Source: Sporichthyaceae bacterium (GTDB lineage Bacteria; Actinomycetota; Actinomycetes; JACCYY01). From it: 13,427 bases of DNA. A program made the position numbers and the translations under genes. Under the pieces are notes generated by a model. The model saw only the letters and a program-made list of their open reading frames with translations. It was not told the origin of the DNA and made no database searches. Each line of letters opens with the position of its first letter. Position 1 is the stretch's first letter. The stretch is from contig JACCYY010000300.1 of the NCBI GenBank assembly GCA_013696235.1, positions 1 to 13,427 on the forward strand, written 5' to 3'. Of the stretch, positions 7,483-13,427 are shown piece after piece.

Positions 7483-7546
7483 CGCGAGACTTCCATGATC
7501 ACCTCCAGGGAGGAGCACGAACCGTCGTGATCATAGAGATCTCGCG
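7483..7546. terminator. Large imperfect hairpin between convergent mscS-type and osmC-type genes
   Basis: CGCGAGA, TTC and ATGATCAC on the left pair with GTGATCAT, GAG and TCTCGCG on the right. This gives 7+3+8 bp (one T-G wobble) separated by two single C/A mismatches. The arms are 7483-7502 and 7527-7546. The 24-nt loop contains CCTCC-AG-GGAGG (7502-7513), which could form a second small hairpin. It starts 16 bases after the mscS stop and ends 5 bases before the osmC stop, so a two-way terminator is the simplest reading. There is no T-tract. Termination is inferred; the pairing is visible. Confidence 0.7.
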
Positions 7547-7551
7547 ATCGG

Positions 7552-7983
7552 CTACGCCTCGACGAACTCGGCGCTGAGGGTGATCGTGGTGCCGGTCAGC
7601 GCCTGGCTCACCGGGCAGTTCACCTTGGCTCCCTCGGCCGCCTCGGCGAACTGCTCGGCGGTGATCCCGGGCACGCTGCCGCGGGTGCGCAGCGCGATGC
7701 CGGTGATGCCCTGGCCGGCCTGGAACGTGACGTCGGCCGTCGTGTCGATCATGGTGGGTGGCGTGCCAGCCTGGGCGAGGGCGTGCGACAGGGACATCGA
7801 GAAGCAGGTGGCGTGCGCGGCGGCGATCAACTCCTCCGGGCTCGTCCGGCCTTCCGGCGACTCGGTCCGCGACGCCCAGGTGACATCGAACGTCGCCAGC
7901 TTGCTGGAGGACAGCTCGACCGTGCCGGCGCCCTCCATGAGCGAGCCTTCCCAGTGCGCGGCTGCGGTCCGAACTGTTGCCAT
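7552..7983 (-). CDS. OsmC/Ohr-family thiol peroxidase
   Basis: A cytoplasmic thiol peroxidase that reduces organic hydroperoxides. The 143-residue length is typical. The two reactive cysteines are Cys60 in AAHATCFSMSLSHAL and Cys123 in KVNCPVSQAL. Arg39 and the Glu50/51 pair are placed as in Escherichia coli OsmC (Cys59, Cys125, Arg38, Glu49). AAAHATCFSMSLSHAL fits OsmC better than Ohr, but I leave the symbol empty because the subfamilies are close. The ATG at 7983 has GGAGG 5 bases upstream and begins the conserved MATVRTAAAHWEG. A longer in-frame start at 8046 adds an unconserved leader and was rejected. It is divergent from glbO across 114 bp. No clear OhrR or other operator was found there. 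Confidence 0.92.
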   Translation of the reverse strand: MATVRTAAAHWEGSLMEGAGTVELSSSKLATFDVTWASRTESPEGRTSPEELIAAAHATCFSMSLSHALAQAGTPPTMIDTTADVTFQAGQGITGIALRTRGSVPGITAEQFAEAAEGAKVNCPVSQALTGTTITLSAEFVEA

Positions 7984-8097
7984 GCCGACCTCCATCGGTG
8001 CGGTACGTGCGAGGAGAGAACCTGCCGCAATCCTGCCCAGCGGCATGCGTTGACGAGCGGCCGGGCCGGACGAGCCGGTCTGGGAGGATGACTCGCC
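7984..8097. promoter_or_regulatory. Divergent control region between osmC-type gene and glbO
   Basis: This 114-bp gap must hold the start signals for both neighbours if they are transcribed separately. Ribosome sites are visible at both ends: GGAGG for the osmC-type gene and GGGAGG (8082-8087) for glbO. TTGACG at 8050-8055 could be a -35 box for glbO, but no acceptable -10 lies 16-19 bases after it. No clear operator was seen. Confidence 0.45.
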
Positions 8098-8559
8098 ATG
8101 GACACCACGGGCCAGACGGGCACCACCGGCCGGCCGGACACCACGAGCCCCGCGCCGCGATCGCTCACGTTCTACGAGGCGGTCGGCGGTGAGCCGACGT
8201 TCCGACGGCTCGTCGCCAGGTTCTACGACGGGGTCGCGGCCGACCCAGCGCTGCGCGCGCTCTACCCGGACCAGGACCTAGCCCCGGCGGCGGAGCGACT
8301 GACCCTGTTCCTGATGCAGTACTGGGGCGGCCCGCACACGTACAACGAGACCCGCGGTCACCCACGCCTGCGCATGCGGCACGCGCCGTTCGCAGTGACG
8401 CCTGACATGCGTGATCGCTGGCTGCGCCACATGCGCGATGCAGTGGACGATCTCGGGCTGGACGACCCCTACGCGACGATGCTCTGGGACTACCTCGTCG
8501 CGGCAGCGCACTCACTCGTGAACACGCTGGAGGAGCGACCGTACGATCAGTCCCTCTGA
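8098..8559 (+). CDS. glbO: Group II truncated hemoglobin (trHbO)
   Basis: A small heme protein that binds oxygen and reacts with nitric oxide or peroxides. In mycobacteria the GlbO protein is linked to membrane respiration. The 153-residue product aligns over its globin part with Mycobacterium tuberculosis trHbO at a constant offset of 20. Proximal His95 (F8) is in RMRHAPF, Tyr43 is B10, Tyr56 is CD1, and Trp108 is G8 in DRWLRHM. The block [18 protein letters not shown] is a family hallmark. The first 21 residues are a Thr/Gly/Pro-rich extension of the kind that varies in this family. The ATG at 8098 has GGGAGG 10 bases upstream, slightly wide. It is divergent from the osmC-type gene. The ABC importer starts 41 bp downstream on the same strand, so partial co-transcription is possible. 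Confidence 0.95.
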   Translation: MDTTGQTGTTGRPDTTSPAPRSLTFYEAVGGEPTFRRLVARFYDGVAADPALRALYPDQDLAPAAERLTLFLMQYWGGPHTYNETRGHPRLRMRHAPFAVTPDMRDRWLRHMRDAVDDLGLDDPYATMLWDYLVAAAHSLVNTLEERPYDQSL

Positions 8560-8600
8560 CCATGCGGTCCGCGCCGTCTTCATCCCCGCCTGGAGTGATC

Positions 8601-9506
8601 ATGCCTACGACGATCCGACCGTCCCACTCTTCCGCGGCTGTCGCCGGTCTGGCCGCCTTGCTCGCCGTCACGCTCGCCGGGTGCGCTCCCGAGGACGACA
8701 CCGGGGGAACTACGCCCGGAGTGAGCGGCTCGGCGGACCCGAGCGACGGCGGTGACTGCGGCCCGGAGAACCTGGAGACGCTCGAGGAAGGGATGCTGAC
8801 GATCGCGACCGACCAGCCGGCGTACGAGCCATGGATGGTGGAGGACGACCCGACCAACGGCCAGGGCTTCGAGGCTGCGGTCGCCTACGCAGTGGCCGGG
8901 CAGCTCGGCTACGCCGACGACGCCGTCACGTGGACGCGGGTGCCGTTCAACGCCGCGATCCAGCCCGGGCCGAAGGAGTTCGACTTCGACATCAACCAGT
9001 TCACGATCAACTCCAGACGGGCCAAGGCGGTCGACTTCTCCTCGCCGTACTACACGGCGAGCCAGGCGGTCGTGACGACCGGCACCTCGCCGGCCGCCAC
9101 CGCGACCAGCATCGCCGACCTGCAGGGCCTGCGGATCGGGGCACAGGTCGCCACCACCAGCCTCGACGCGGTGACCGAGGTGATCGCGCCCACGGGCGGG
9201 CCCGCGGTGTTCAACACCAACGACGACGCGAAGCTCGCGCTGGAGAACGGTCAAGTGGACGCGATCGTGGTCGACCTGCCGACCGCGTTCTTCATCACCT
9301 CGGCCGAGCTGACCGACGGCAAGATCGTCGGCCAGCTCGCGGACACCGGCAGCGGGGGCGACGAGTTCGGCCTGCTCCTGGACAAGGACAGCCCGCTCAC
9401 CGAGTGCGTGAGCAGCGCCGTCGACGCGCTCACCAAGGACGGCACGCTGGCCGACCTCGAGGCCGAGTGGCTCGCCGACGTCGCCTCCGCGCCCGTCCTC
9501 GAGTGA
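8601..9506 (+). CDS. Polar amino acid ABC transporter substrate-binding lipoprotein
   Basis: The extracellular receptor of an amino acid importer, family 3 solute-binding protein. The 301-residue product has a signal peptide (about 12-27) and a lipobox LAGC with Cys28, so it is lipid-anchored outside the membrane. An acidic Gly/Ser/Thr linker follows. The binding fold starts near LTIATDQPAYEPW and includes GFEAAVAYAVAGQLG, the FDFDINQFTINSRRAKAVDF and FSSPYY blocks, LQGLRIGAQVATTS and the hinge VDAIVVDLPTAFF. The ATG at 8601 has GGAG 5 bases upstream. An upstream in-frame ATG at 8562 lacks a ribosome site and delays the signal peptide, so it was rejected. TACGAT at 8542-8547 could be a -10 box, with a weak -35. 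The ligand cannot be read from sequence. The stop overlaps the permease start. Confidence 0.93.
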   Translation: MPTTIRPSHSSAAVAGLAALLAVTLAGCAPEDDTGGTTPGVSGSADPSDGGDCGPENLETLEEGMLTIATDQPAYEPWMVEDDPTNGQGFEAAVAYAVAGQLGYADDAVTWTRVPFNAAIQPGPKEFDFDINQFTINSRRAKAVDFSSPYYTASQAVVTTGTSPAATATSIADLQGLRIGAQVATTSLDAVTEVIAPTGGPAVFNTNDDAKLALENGQVDAIVVDLPTAFFITSAELTDGKIVGQLADTGSGGDEFGLLLDKDSPLTECVSSAVDALTKDGTLADLEAEWLADVASAPVLE

Positions 9507-10348
9507 CCACCGGCCCGAGCGCGGTCGAGCTCGACCGTCGGGCCTACCGCCTGTCGCGCGCACGTCGCTCGACGCTGGGTGCGCTCGCCAGCACGCTGGT
9601 CTTCGCGCTGCTCGCGTACCTGACGATCACCAACGCACCAGGCTGGCCGCGGGTGCGCGCCACGTTCTTCGACCTCGAGATCGCGCGCGAGTCGGTGCGT
9701 CCGGTCCTCGCCGGGCTCTGGGTGAACCTCCAGGTGCTGCTCATCGGCGCGGCCCTGGTTGCTGTGCTCGGGCTCGGCATCGCGTTGCTTCGGACGCTGC
9801 GCGGCCCGATCTTCACGCCGCTACGGATCGTCTCGACGATCTACGTCGACATCTTCCGCGGGATCCCCTTGATCGTCGTGCTCTACCTCGTGGGCTTCGG
9901 CGTCCCTGCGCTGCGGCTCGAGGGCGTCCCGACGTCCGGCTTCGTGCTCGGCACGGCGGCGGTGGTGCTGACCTACTCCGCATATGTGGCAGAGGTGTTC
10001 CGGGCCGGCATCGAGTCGGTCCACCCGAGCCAGGTCGCGGCGGCGCGCTCGCTCGGGCTCAGCCACCGGCAGACGACGCGGCTGGTCGTGCTGCCGCAGG
10101 CGGTGCGAACGGTCACCCCTCCGTTGCTCAACGACTTCGTGGCGCTGCAAAAGGACGTCGGGTTGATCTCCGTGCTCACCGTCACCGATGCGGTCCGGGC
10201 GTCGCAGATCATCGTCGGGCAGACGTTCAACTTCACGCCGTACGTCCTGGCGGGCCTGCTGTTCGTCCTGCTCGCGGTCCCGTCGGCCCGCCTCGCCGAC
10301 CACTTCACCGTACGGGCGTTGCGTCGCCAGCAGGGCGGCAGCCGATGA
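9503..10348 (+). CDS. Polar amino acid ABC transporter permease (HisM/GlnP type)
   Basis: The membrane subunit of the importer. The GTG at 9503 overlaps the lipoprotein TGA by 4 bp (GTGA), which indicates translational coupling. The frame is open much further upstream, but that part is only the lipoprotein gene read in another frame. The 281-residue product has helices at about 24-43, 68-96, 120-138, 146-165, 213-231 and 247-265. RGIPLI at 119-124 corresponds to the RGTPLL motif of this group. The EAA loop that contacts the ATPase lies at about 164-203, including VFRAGIESV, AAARSLGLS and VVLPQAVR. Only one permease gene is present, so the channel is probably a homodimer. The cytoplasmic tail ends RRQQGGSR. 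The call is secure; substrate is unknown. Confidence 0.95.
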   Translation: MTTGPSAVELDRRAYRLSRARRSTLGALASTLVFALLAYLTITNAPGWPRVRATFFDLEIARESVRPVLAGLWVNLQVLLIGAALVAVLGLGIALLRTLRGPIFTPLRIVSTIYVDIFRGIPLIVVLYLVGFGVPALRLEGVPTSGFVLGTAAVVLTYSAYVAEVFRAGIESVHPSQVAAARSLGLSHRQTTRLVVLPQAVRTVTPPLLNDFVALQKDVGLISVLTVTDAVRASQIIVGQTFNFTPYVLAGLLFVLLAVPSARLADHFTVRALRRQQGGSR

Positions 10349-11130
10349 CCCAGCCGGTCCCGCCGGAGCGGACCACCTCACCCGGCTCCGTCGTGCTGCG
10401 CTGCGAGAACGTGGTGAAGGTGTACGGCGACGTCCCGGTGCTGCACGGCGTGGACGTGACGGTGCGCGAGCACGAGGTGGTCGCCCTGATCGGGGCGAGC
10501 GGGTCGGGCAAGTCGACGCTGCTGCGCTGCGCCGGGCTCCTGGAGACCGTCGACGACGGTCAGATCTGGCTCGACGGCGAGGACATCACCGACCCCCGGG
10601 TCGACCCGGACCAGGTCCGGCGGCGGTTCGGCGTGGTGTTCCAGGCCTACAACCTGTTCCCGCACATGAGCGTGGTGGACAACATCACCCTGGCGCCACG
10701 CATCGTGCACGGCATCGCCCCCGCTGCTGCGCGCGACGAGGCGATGGCGCTGCTCGAGCGGATCGGTCTGACCGACAAGGCCGACAGCTATCCCGACAAG
10801 CTCTCCGGCGGTCAGCAGCAGCGGGCCGCGATCGCCCGAGCGATCGCGGTGCGACCGCGGGCCCTTCTCCTCGACGAGGTCACCAGCGCACTCGACCCAG
10901 AGCTGGTCGGCGAGGTGCTCTCGCTGGTGCGCGAGCTCGCGACACAGGGCCTGACCATCTTGATGGCGACGCACGAGATGGGCTTCGCCAAGCAGGTCGC
11001 GGACACCGTCTGCTTCCTGGACCAGGGCGTGATCCTGGAGTCCGGACCACCGAGCCAGGTCCTCGGTGCGCCCGTCGAGGCGCGGACCCGACAGTTCCTG
11101 ACCCGCATCGTCGACGCCGGCCGGCTCTGA
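10345..11130 (+). CDS. Polar amino acid ABC transporter ATP-binding protein (GlnQ/HisP type)
   Basis: The cytoplasmic ATPase that powers the importer. The ATG at 10345 overlaps the permease TGA by 4 bp (ATGA). The 261-residue product has Walker A GASGSGKST at 50-58, the Q-loop at Gln100 in VVFQAYNLFPH, and MSVVDN just after, as in amino acid importers. The signature is LSGGQQQR at 153-160, Walker B is LLLDE at 174-178 with Glu178 catalytic, the D-loop is SALD, and the switch is His210 in ATHEMGFAKQVAD. All motifs are intact. The first 15 or so residues are an extra leader before the ABC core. It is the last gene of the three-gene unit and is followed at once by hairpins. No regulatory C-terminal domain is present, which fits the polar amino acid class and not the methionine class. 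Confidence 0.96.
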   Translation: MTQPVPPERTTSPGSVVLRCENVVKVYGDVPVLHGVDVTVREHEVVALIGASGSGKSTLLRCAGLLETVDDGQIWLDGEDITDPRVDPDQVRRRFGVVFQAYNLFPHMSVVDNITLAPRIVHGIAPAAARDEAMALLERIGLTDKADSYPDKLSGGQQQRAAIARAIAVRPRALLLDEVTSALDPELVGEVLSLVRELATQGLTILMATHEMGFAKQVADTVCFLDQGVILESGPPSQVLGAPVEARTRQFLTRIVDAGRL

Positions 11131-11187
11131 GCCCGCCCCGCGCTGACGGGCTTGCGAAGTCGTAACGATCCCGGCCGGCGGGCCGGG
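11130..11187 (+). terminator. Two tandem hairpins after the ABC importer operon
   Basis: The first hairpin (11130-11152) pairs AGCCCG with CGGGCT around an 11-nt loop and starts at the last base of the stop codon. The second (11170-11187) pairs CCCGGCC with GGCCGGG around a 4-nt GGCG loop, perfect over 7 bp. Neither has a T-tract. They sit between the ATPase gene and the FtsX-like gene and probably end or attenuate the operon transcript. The second could instead lie in the leader of the next gene. Confidence 0.5.
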
Positions 11188-11252
11188 CGCAACGAGTCGG
11201 GGCGGAAGGATTGGGCGCCAGCTGCCGTGCGACGGGTCGAGGGGGTGAGTCG

Positions 11253-13427
11253 ATGGGTCTCGGAGGTCGGCTCACGCTCGCCCGCCTGGCCTCCCAGCGC
11301 ATCGTCCTCGCCGCGGCTGCCGTCACCATCGTCCTTGCGACGACGCTGCTCACGGCGCTGTGGATCTACGTCGACGCATCCGCGACAGTCGGCCTGCGCG
11401 CGGCGATCGTCGCCGCCCCCGAGAGCGCCACCGGGATCGGGCTCCGGACCATCACCGGCGACGCGGCCGCGGTCCCGGCCATGGACGACCAGGTGCACGA
11501 GCTGCTCGACACGGCGTTCCGTGGGTCCGGGTACGAGGTCGCGCAGCGCCTGCAGACCGACGTCACGTACACGCTCCCGCGCCGTACGGACCAGGGGGCC
11601 GCCGACGAGCTGACGATCTTCGGCTGGTACGCCGACGTGGCCGGTCACGCGGATCTGGTCTCTGGCACGTGGGCGCAGCGAACCGACGAACGAGGGACGA
11701 GCGAGTCGGGGAGCGCGCCGGACAACCAGGCGCAGTCGACCGCGGGTGCACCCGTCGAGGTAGCCCTGCCCGCGACGACCGCGGAGATCCTCGAGGTGGC
11801 GGTCGGTGACCTCTTCACAGTGGTCCAACGCCTCGACGAGGTGCCCGTCGAGGTCAGGGTCGTCGGCACCTACGAGCCGGTCGACCCGGACGGCTGGTAC
11901 TGGCGCAACGATGCCCTCGACACCACCGGGCTCAACCCCGGGGCAACGTTCTCGGTGCGTGGTCCGCTGCTCGTCGCGGATGCGTCGACGCTGGCGTCGT
12001 CGGTCTCAGCCGACGGGGTGGCGATCGAGTGGCACGTCGGCCCGCGCTGGGACCGGCTGACCCCGGACGCGCTCGACCCGACCCGCGCAGCCGTCGCCGC
12101 GCTCGTCCGCGAACCACCGTCCGGCCTCGACGCACCGTTCACCGCACCCGTGCAGGTCGAGACCGAGCTCGACGAGATCCTCCCGACCGCGCAGCGCGCG
12201 CTGATCTCCAACCGCTCGATGATGATCATTCCGGTCCTGCAGCTGGCACTCCTGGCCGGGTACACGCTCCTGCTGGCCGCCCGGCTCCTGTCCGAGGACC
12301 GCCGTACCGAGACCTCGCTCCTGCGTGCCCGCGGGTCCTCCAGCCGTCAGCTTGCTGCGTTGTCCCTGCGCGAGACGGCCATGCTGGTGGCGCCGGCGGT
12401 GCTCCTGGCGCCGGTCGCGGCGGTGGTGCTGCTTCGAGCTGTCGACGGCCGGGGACCGTTCGGCGAGCTGGGCGGAGCCGTGGGTACACCTCGCGCGTCG
12501 TGGTGGCTCGTCGCGGCGGCGGCGGCGCTGCTCTGCGGTGCGGCGCTCATGGTGCCCACGCTTCGCCGGACCACCACGTACATGGCGAGCCGGACCGAGC
12601 GGGGACGGCAGAGCCGGCGCGGGACGATCCAGCGTGGCGGTGCGGACCTGCTGCTGCTCGGTGGCGCGGCGCTGGCGTACTGGCAGCTGCGGCACTACGA
12701 GTCGCCCGTGCTGGACGGGGGCTCGGTCCCGCGCGTGGACCCGTTGCTCGTGCTGGGGCCGTGCCTGGCGCTCTTCGCCGCGGCGATGGTGGCCCTGCGC
12801 CTCCTCCCCCACGTGGCCGACCTGGCCCAACGGGTGGCCTCCCGACGCGCCTCGCTCGGTGGCGCGCTCGGCGCGTGGCAGGTGTCGCGGCGCCCCTCGC
12901 GGTACACCGGGCCGGCGCTGCTGCTCGTCCTTGCGCTCGCGATCGGTGCCATGTCGACCGCGTACGGAGCATCCTGGCGCCGCTCGCAGGGAGACCAGGC
13001 GGCGTTCACGGCCGGCGCCGAGCTCCGGGTGACCGGTGCCACGAACGTCGGCTCCGTGCCTGCGCTCGGGCAGGGTGCGGCGCTGGCCGCACTGCCCGCC
13101 GCGGACGTGGTGGCGCCGGTGTGGCGACGATCGACGACTGTCGCTGACACCCAGGTGACCCTGCTCGCCATCGACGCCACCCGAGCCGCAGATGTGGTGC
13201 TGCTCCGCGACGATCTTGCCGAGGACGGCGTCGGTTCGTTGATGGCGCCCCTGGTCGAGGCACGGAGGTCGCTGTCCGGTGTTGCCATCCCGGGTGAACC
13301 ACGCTCGCTCTCCGTCACGATGACCGGCGCGCGGGTGGCCACGGTTCCGTACGACGAACCGCTGCCACCGGAGGCCGGATCGGTGGTCCTCAGCCTCGGT
13401 GACGCCACCGGCAGCGTGTTCACCACC
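11253..13427 (+). CDS. FtsX-like ABC transporter permease, 3' end cut by window edge
   Basis: A large multi-pass membrane protein of the MacB/FtsX permease superfamily. The frame from the ATG at 11253 is open through all 725 visible codons to the right edge. It starts after a purine-rich stretch (GAGGGGGTGAG). Helix 1 is at about 15-39. A long exterior domain (about 40-320) follows, interrupted by a Ser/Gly/Gln-rich polar stretch (144-166). Further helices lie near 322-345, 374-396, 416-436, 464-477, 496-516 and 552-574, after which a second exterior domain begins. The cytoplasmic segment TSLLRARGSSSRQLAALS (354-371) is the characteristic FtsX-domain loop. The two-FtsX-domain architecture of 900-1100 residues common in actinomycetes is likely. 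Family members work with a separate ATPase, not seen here, perhaps downstream. Function is unknown: lipoprotein or peptide handling are family possibilities only. Confidence 0.88.
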   Translation, partial: MGLGGRLTLARLASQRIVLAAAAVTIVLATTLLTALWIYVDASATVGLRAAIVAAPESATGIGLRTITGDAAAVPAMDDQVHELLDTAFRGSGYEVAQRLQTDVTYTLPRRTDQGAADELTIFGWYADVAGHADLVSGTWAQRTDERGTSESGSAPDNQAQSTAGAPVEVALPATTAEILEVAVGDLFTVVQRLDEVPVEVRVVGTYEPVDPDGWYWRNDALDTTGLNPGATFSVRGPLLVADASTLASSVSADGVAIEWHVGPRWDRLTPDALDPTRAAVAALVREPPSGLDAPFTAPVQVETELDEILPTAQRALISNRSMMIIPVLQLALLAGYTLLLAARLLSEDRRTETSLLRARGSSSRQLAALSLRETAMLVAPAVLLAPVAAVVLLRAVDGRGPFGELGGAVGTPRASWWLVAAAAALLCGAALMVPTLRRTTTYMASRTERGRQSRRGTIQRGGADLLLLGGAALAYWQLRHYESPVLDGGSVPRVDPLLVLGPCLALFAAAMVALRLLPHVADLAQRVASRRASLGGALGAWQVSRRPSRYTGPALLLVLALAIGAMSTAYGASWRRSQGDQAAFTAGAELRVTGATNVGSVPALGQGAALAALPAADVVAPVWRRSTTVADTQVTLLAIDATRAADVVLLRDDLAEDGVGSLMAPLVEARRSLSGVAIPGEPRSLSVTMTGARVATVPYDEPLPPEAGSVVLSLGDATGSVFTT

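Noticed and set aside
8050..8055. TTGACG as a -35 box for glbO
   Set aside because: The sequences 16-19 bases downstream (AGCCGG, GCCGGT) do not resemble a -10 box, so it was not called a promoter.
8831..9502. N-terminal part of a 505-codon frame leading into the permease
   Set aside because: Only the part from the GTG at 9503 encodes permease helices. The upstream part is the lipoprotein gene read in another frame, so there is no fusion.
8580..9563. Minus-strand open frame of 327 codons opposite the lipoprotein gene
   Set aside because: It has no recognisable domain, and the plus strand encodes a clear lipobox and binding-protein fold.
11143..11169. CTGACG followed by AACGAT as a promoter for the FtsX-like gene
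   Set aside because: The spacer is only 15 bases and the boxes overlap the first terminator-like hairpin. This is too weak to call.
12006..12830. Minus-strand open frame of 274 codons opposite the FtsX-like gene
   Set aside because: Composition is rich in Arg, His and Gln with no domain or ribosome site, and the plus strand is coding.
11152..13147. Series of broken plus-strand frames suggesting a frameshifted gene
   Set aside because: A single different frame is open from 11253 to the window end and encodes a coherent FtsX-like permease, so the broken frames are shadows and there is no frameshift.
1..13427. Search for tRNA or rRNA genes, direct-repeat arrays, insertion sequences, toxin-antitoxin or defence genes
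   Set aside because: Nearly all bases are accounted for by housekeeping-type genes and short gaps. No repeat array, transposase, integrase or RNA gene was seen by eye.

Overview
The window is a GC-rich, gene-dense stretch of chromosome. The strong third-codon GC bias, GTG starts and gene families (two-domain MalQ, DUF5130, CtaJ-like membrane protein, group II truncated hemoglobin of GlbO type, FtsX-like permease) point to a high-GC actinomycete. Genus cannot be fixed from sequence alone. Twelve protein-coding genes are supported. There is no RNA gene, insertion sequence, phage gene or CRISPR array. The first gene (pepN) is cut by the left edge and the last (FtsX-like permease) by the right edge.

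Layout, left to right. Bases 1-2460 (+) hold the aminopeptidase N gene. It converges on a minus-strand operon (6610 down to 2637) that reads malQ (4-alpha-glucanotransferase), a small two-hydrophobic-segment protein resembling CtaJ of the aa3 oxidase, a DUF5130 protein, and a prolyl-aminopeptidase-like hydrolase. Spacing within the operon is 30 bp, a short overlap, and 25 bp. A divergent 77-bp gap separates malQ from a short MscS-type channel gene (6688-7467, +). This gene converges on an OsmC-type peroxiredoxin gene (7983-7552, -), which is divergent from glbO (8098-8559, +). Then comes a translationally coupled polar amino acid ABC importer: lipoprotein 8601-9506, permease 9503-10348 and ATPase 10345-11130, each junction overlapping by 4 bp. 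The last gene (11253 to the right edge) is a large FtsX-like permease.

Both convergent gaps contain an imperfect hairpin of about 64 nt with arms of roughly 20-27 nt, probably acting as two-way terminators. A further pair of hairpins follows the ABC operon.

Functionally the region mixes peptide turnover (PepN, Pip-like), glycogen/maltodextrin metabolism (MalQ), osmotic protection (MscS), oxidant and oxygen handling (OsmC, GlbO, CtaJ-like) and amino acid uptake. The pepN, DUF5130, CtaJ-like and glbO neighbourhood resembles, from memory, the mycobacterial Rv2467-Rv2470 locus. I read this as ordinary conserved chromosome, not an accessory island. The points most worth a second look are the hairpins, the altered substrate pocket of the Pip-like enzyme, the short channel, and the possible respiratory link of the conserved cluster.
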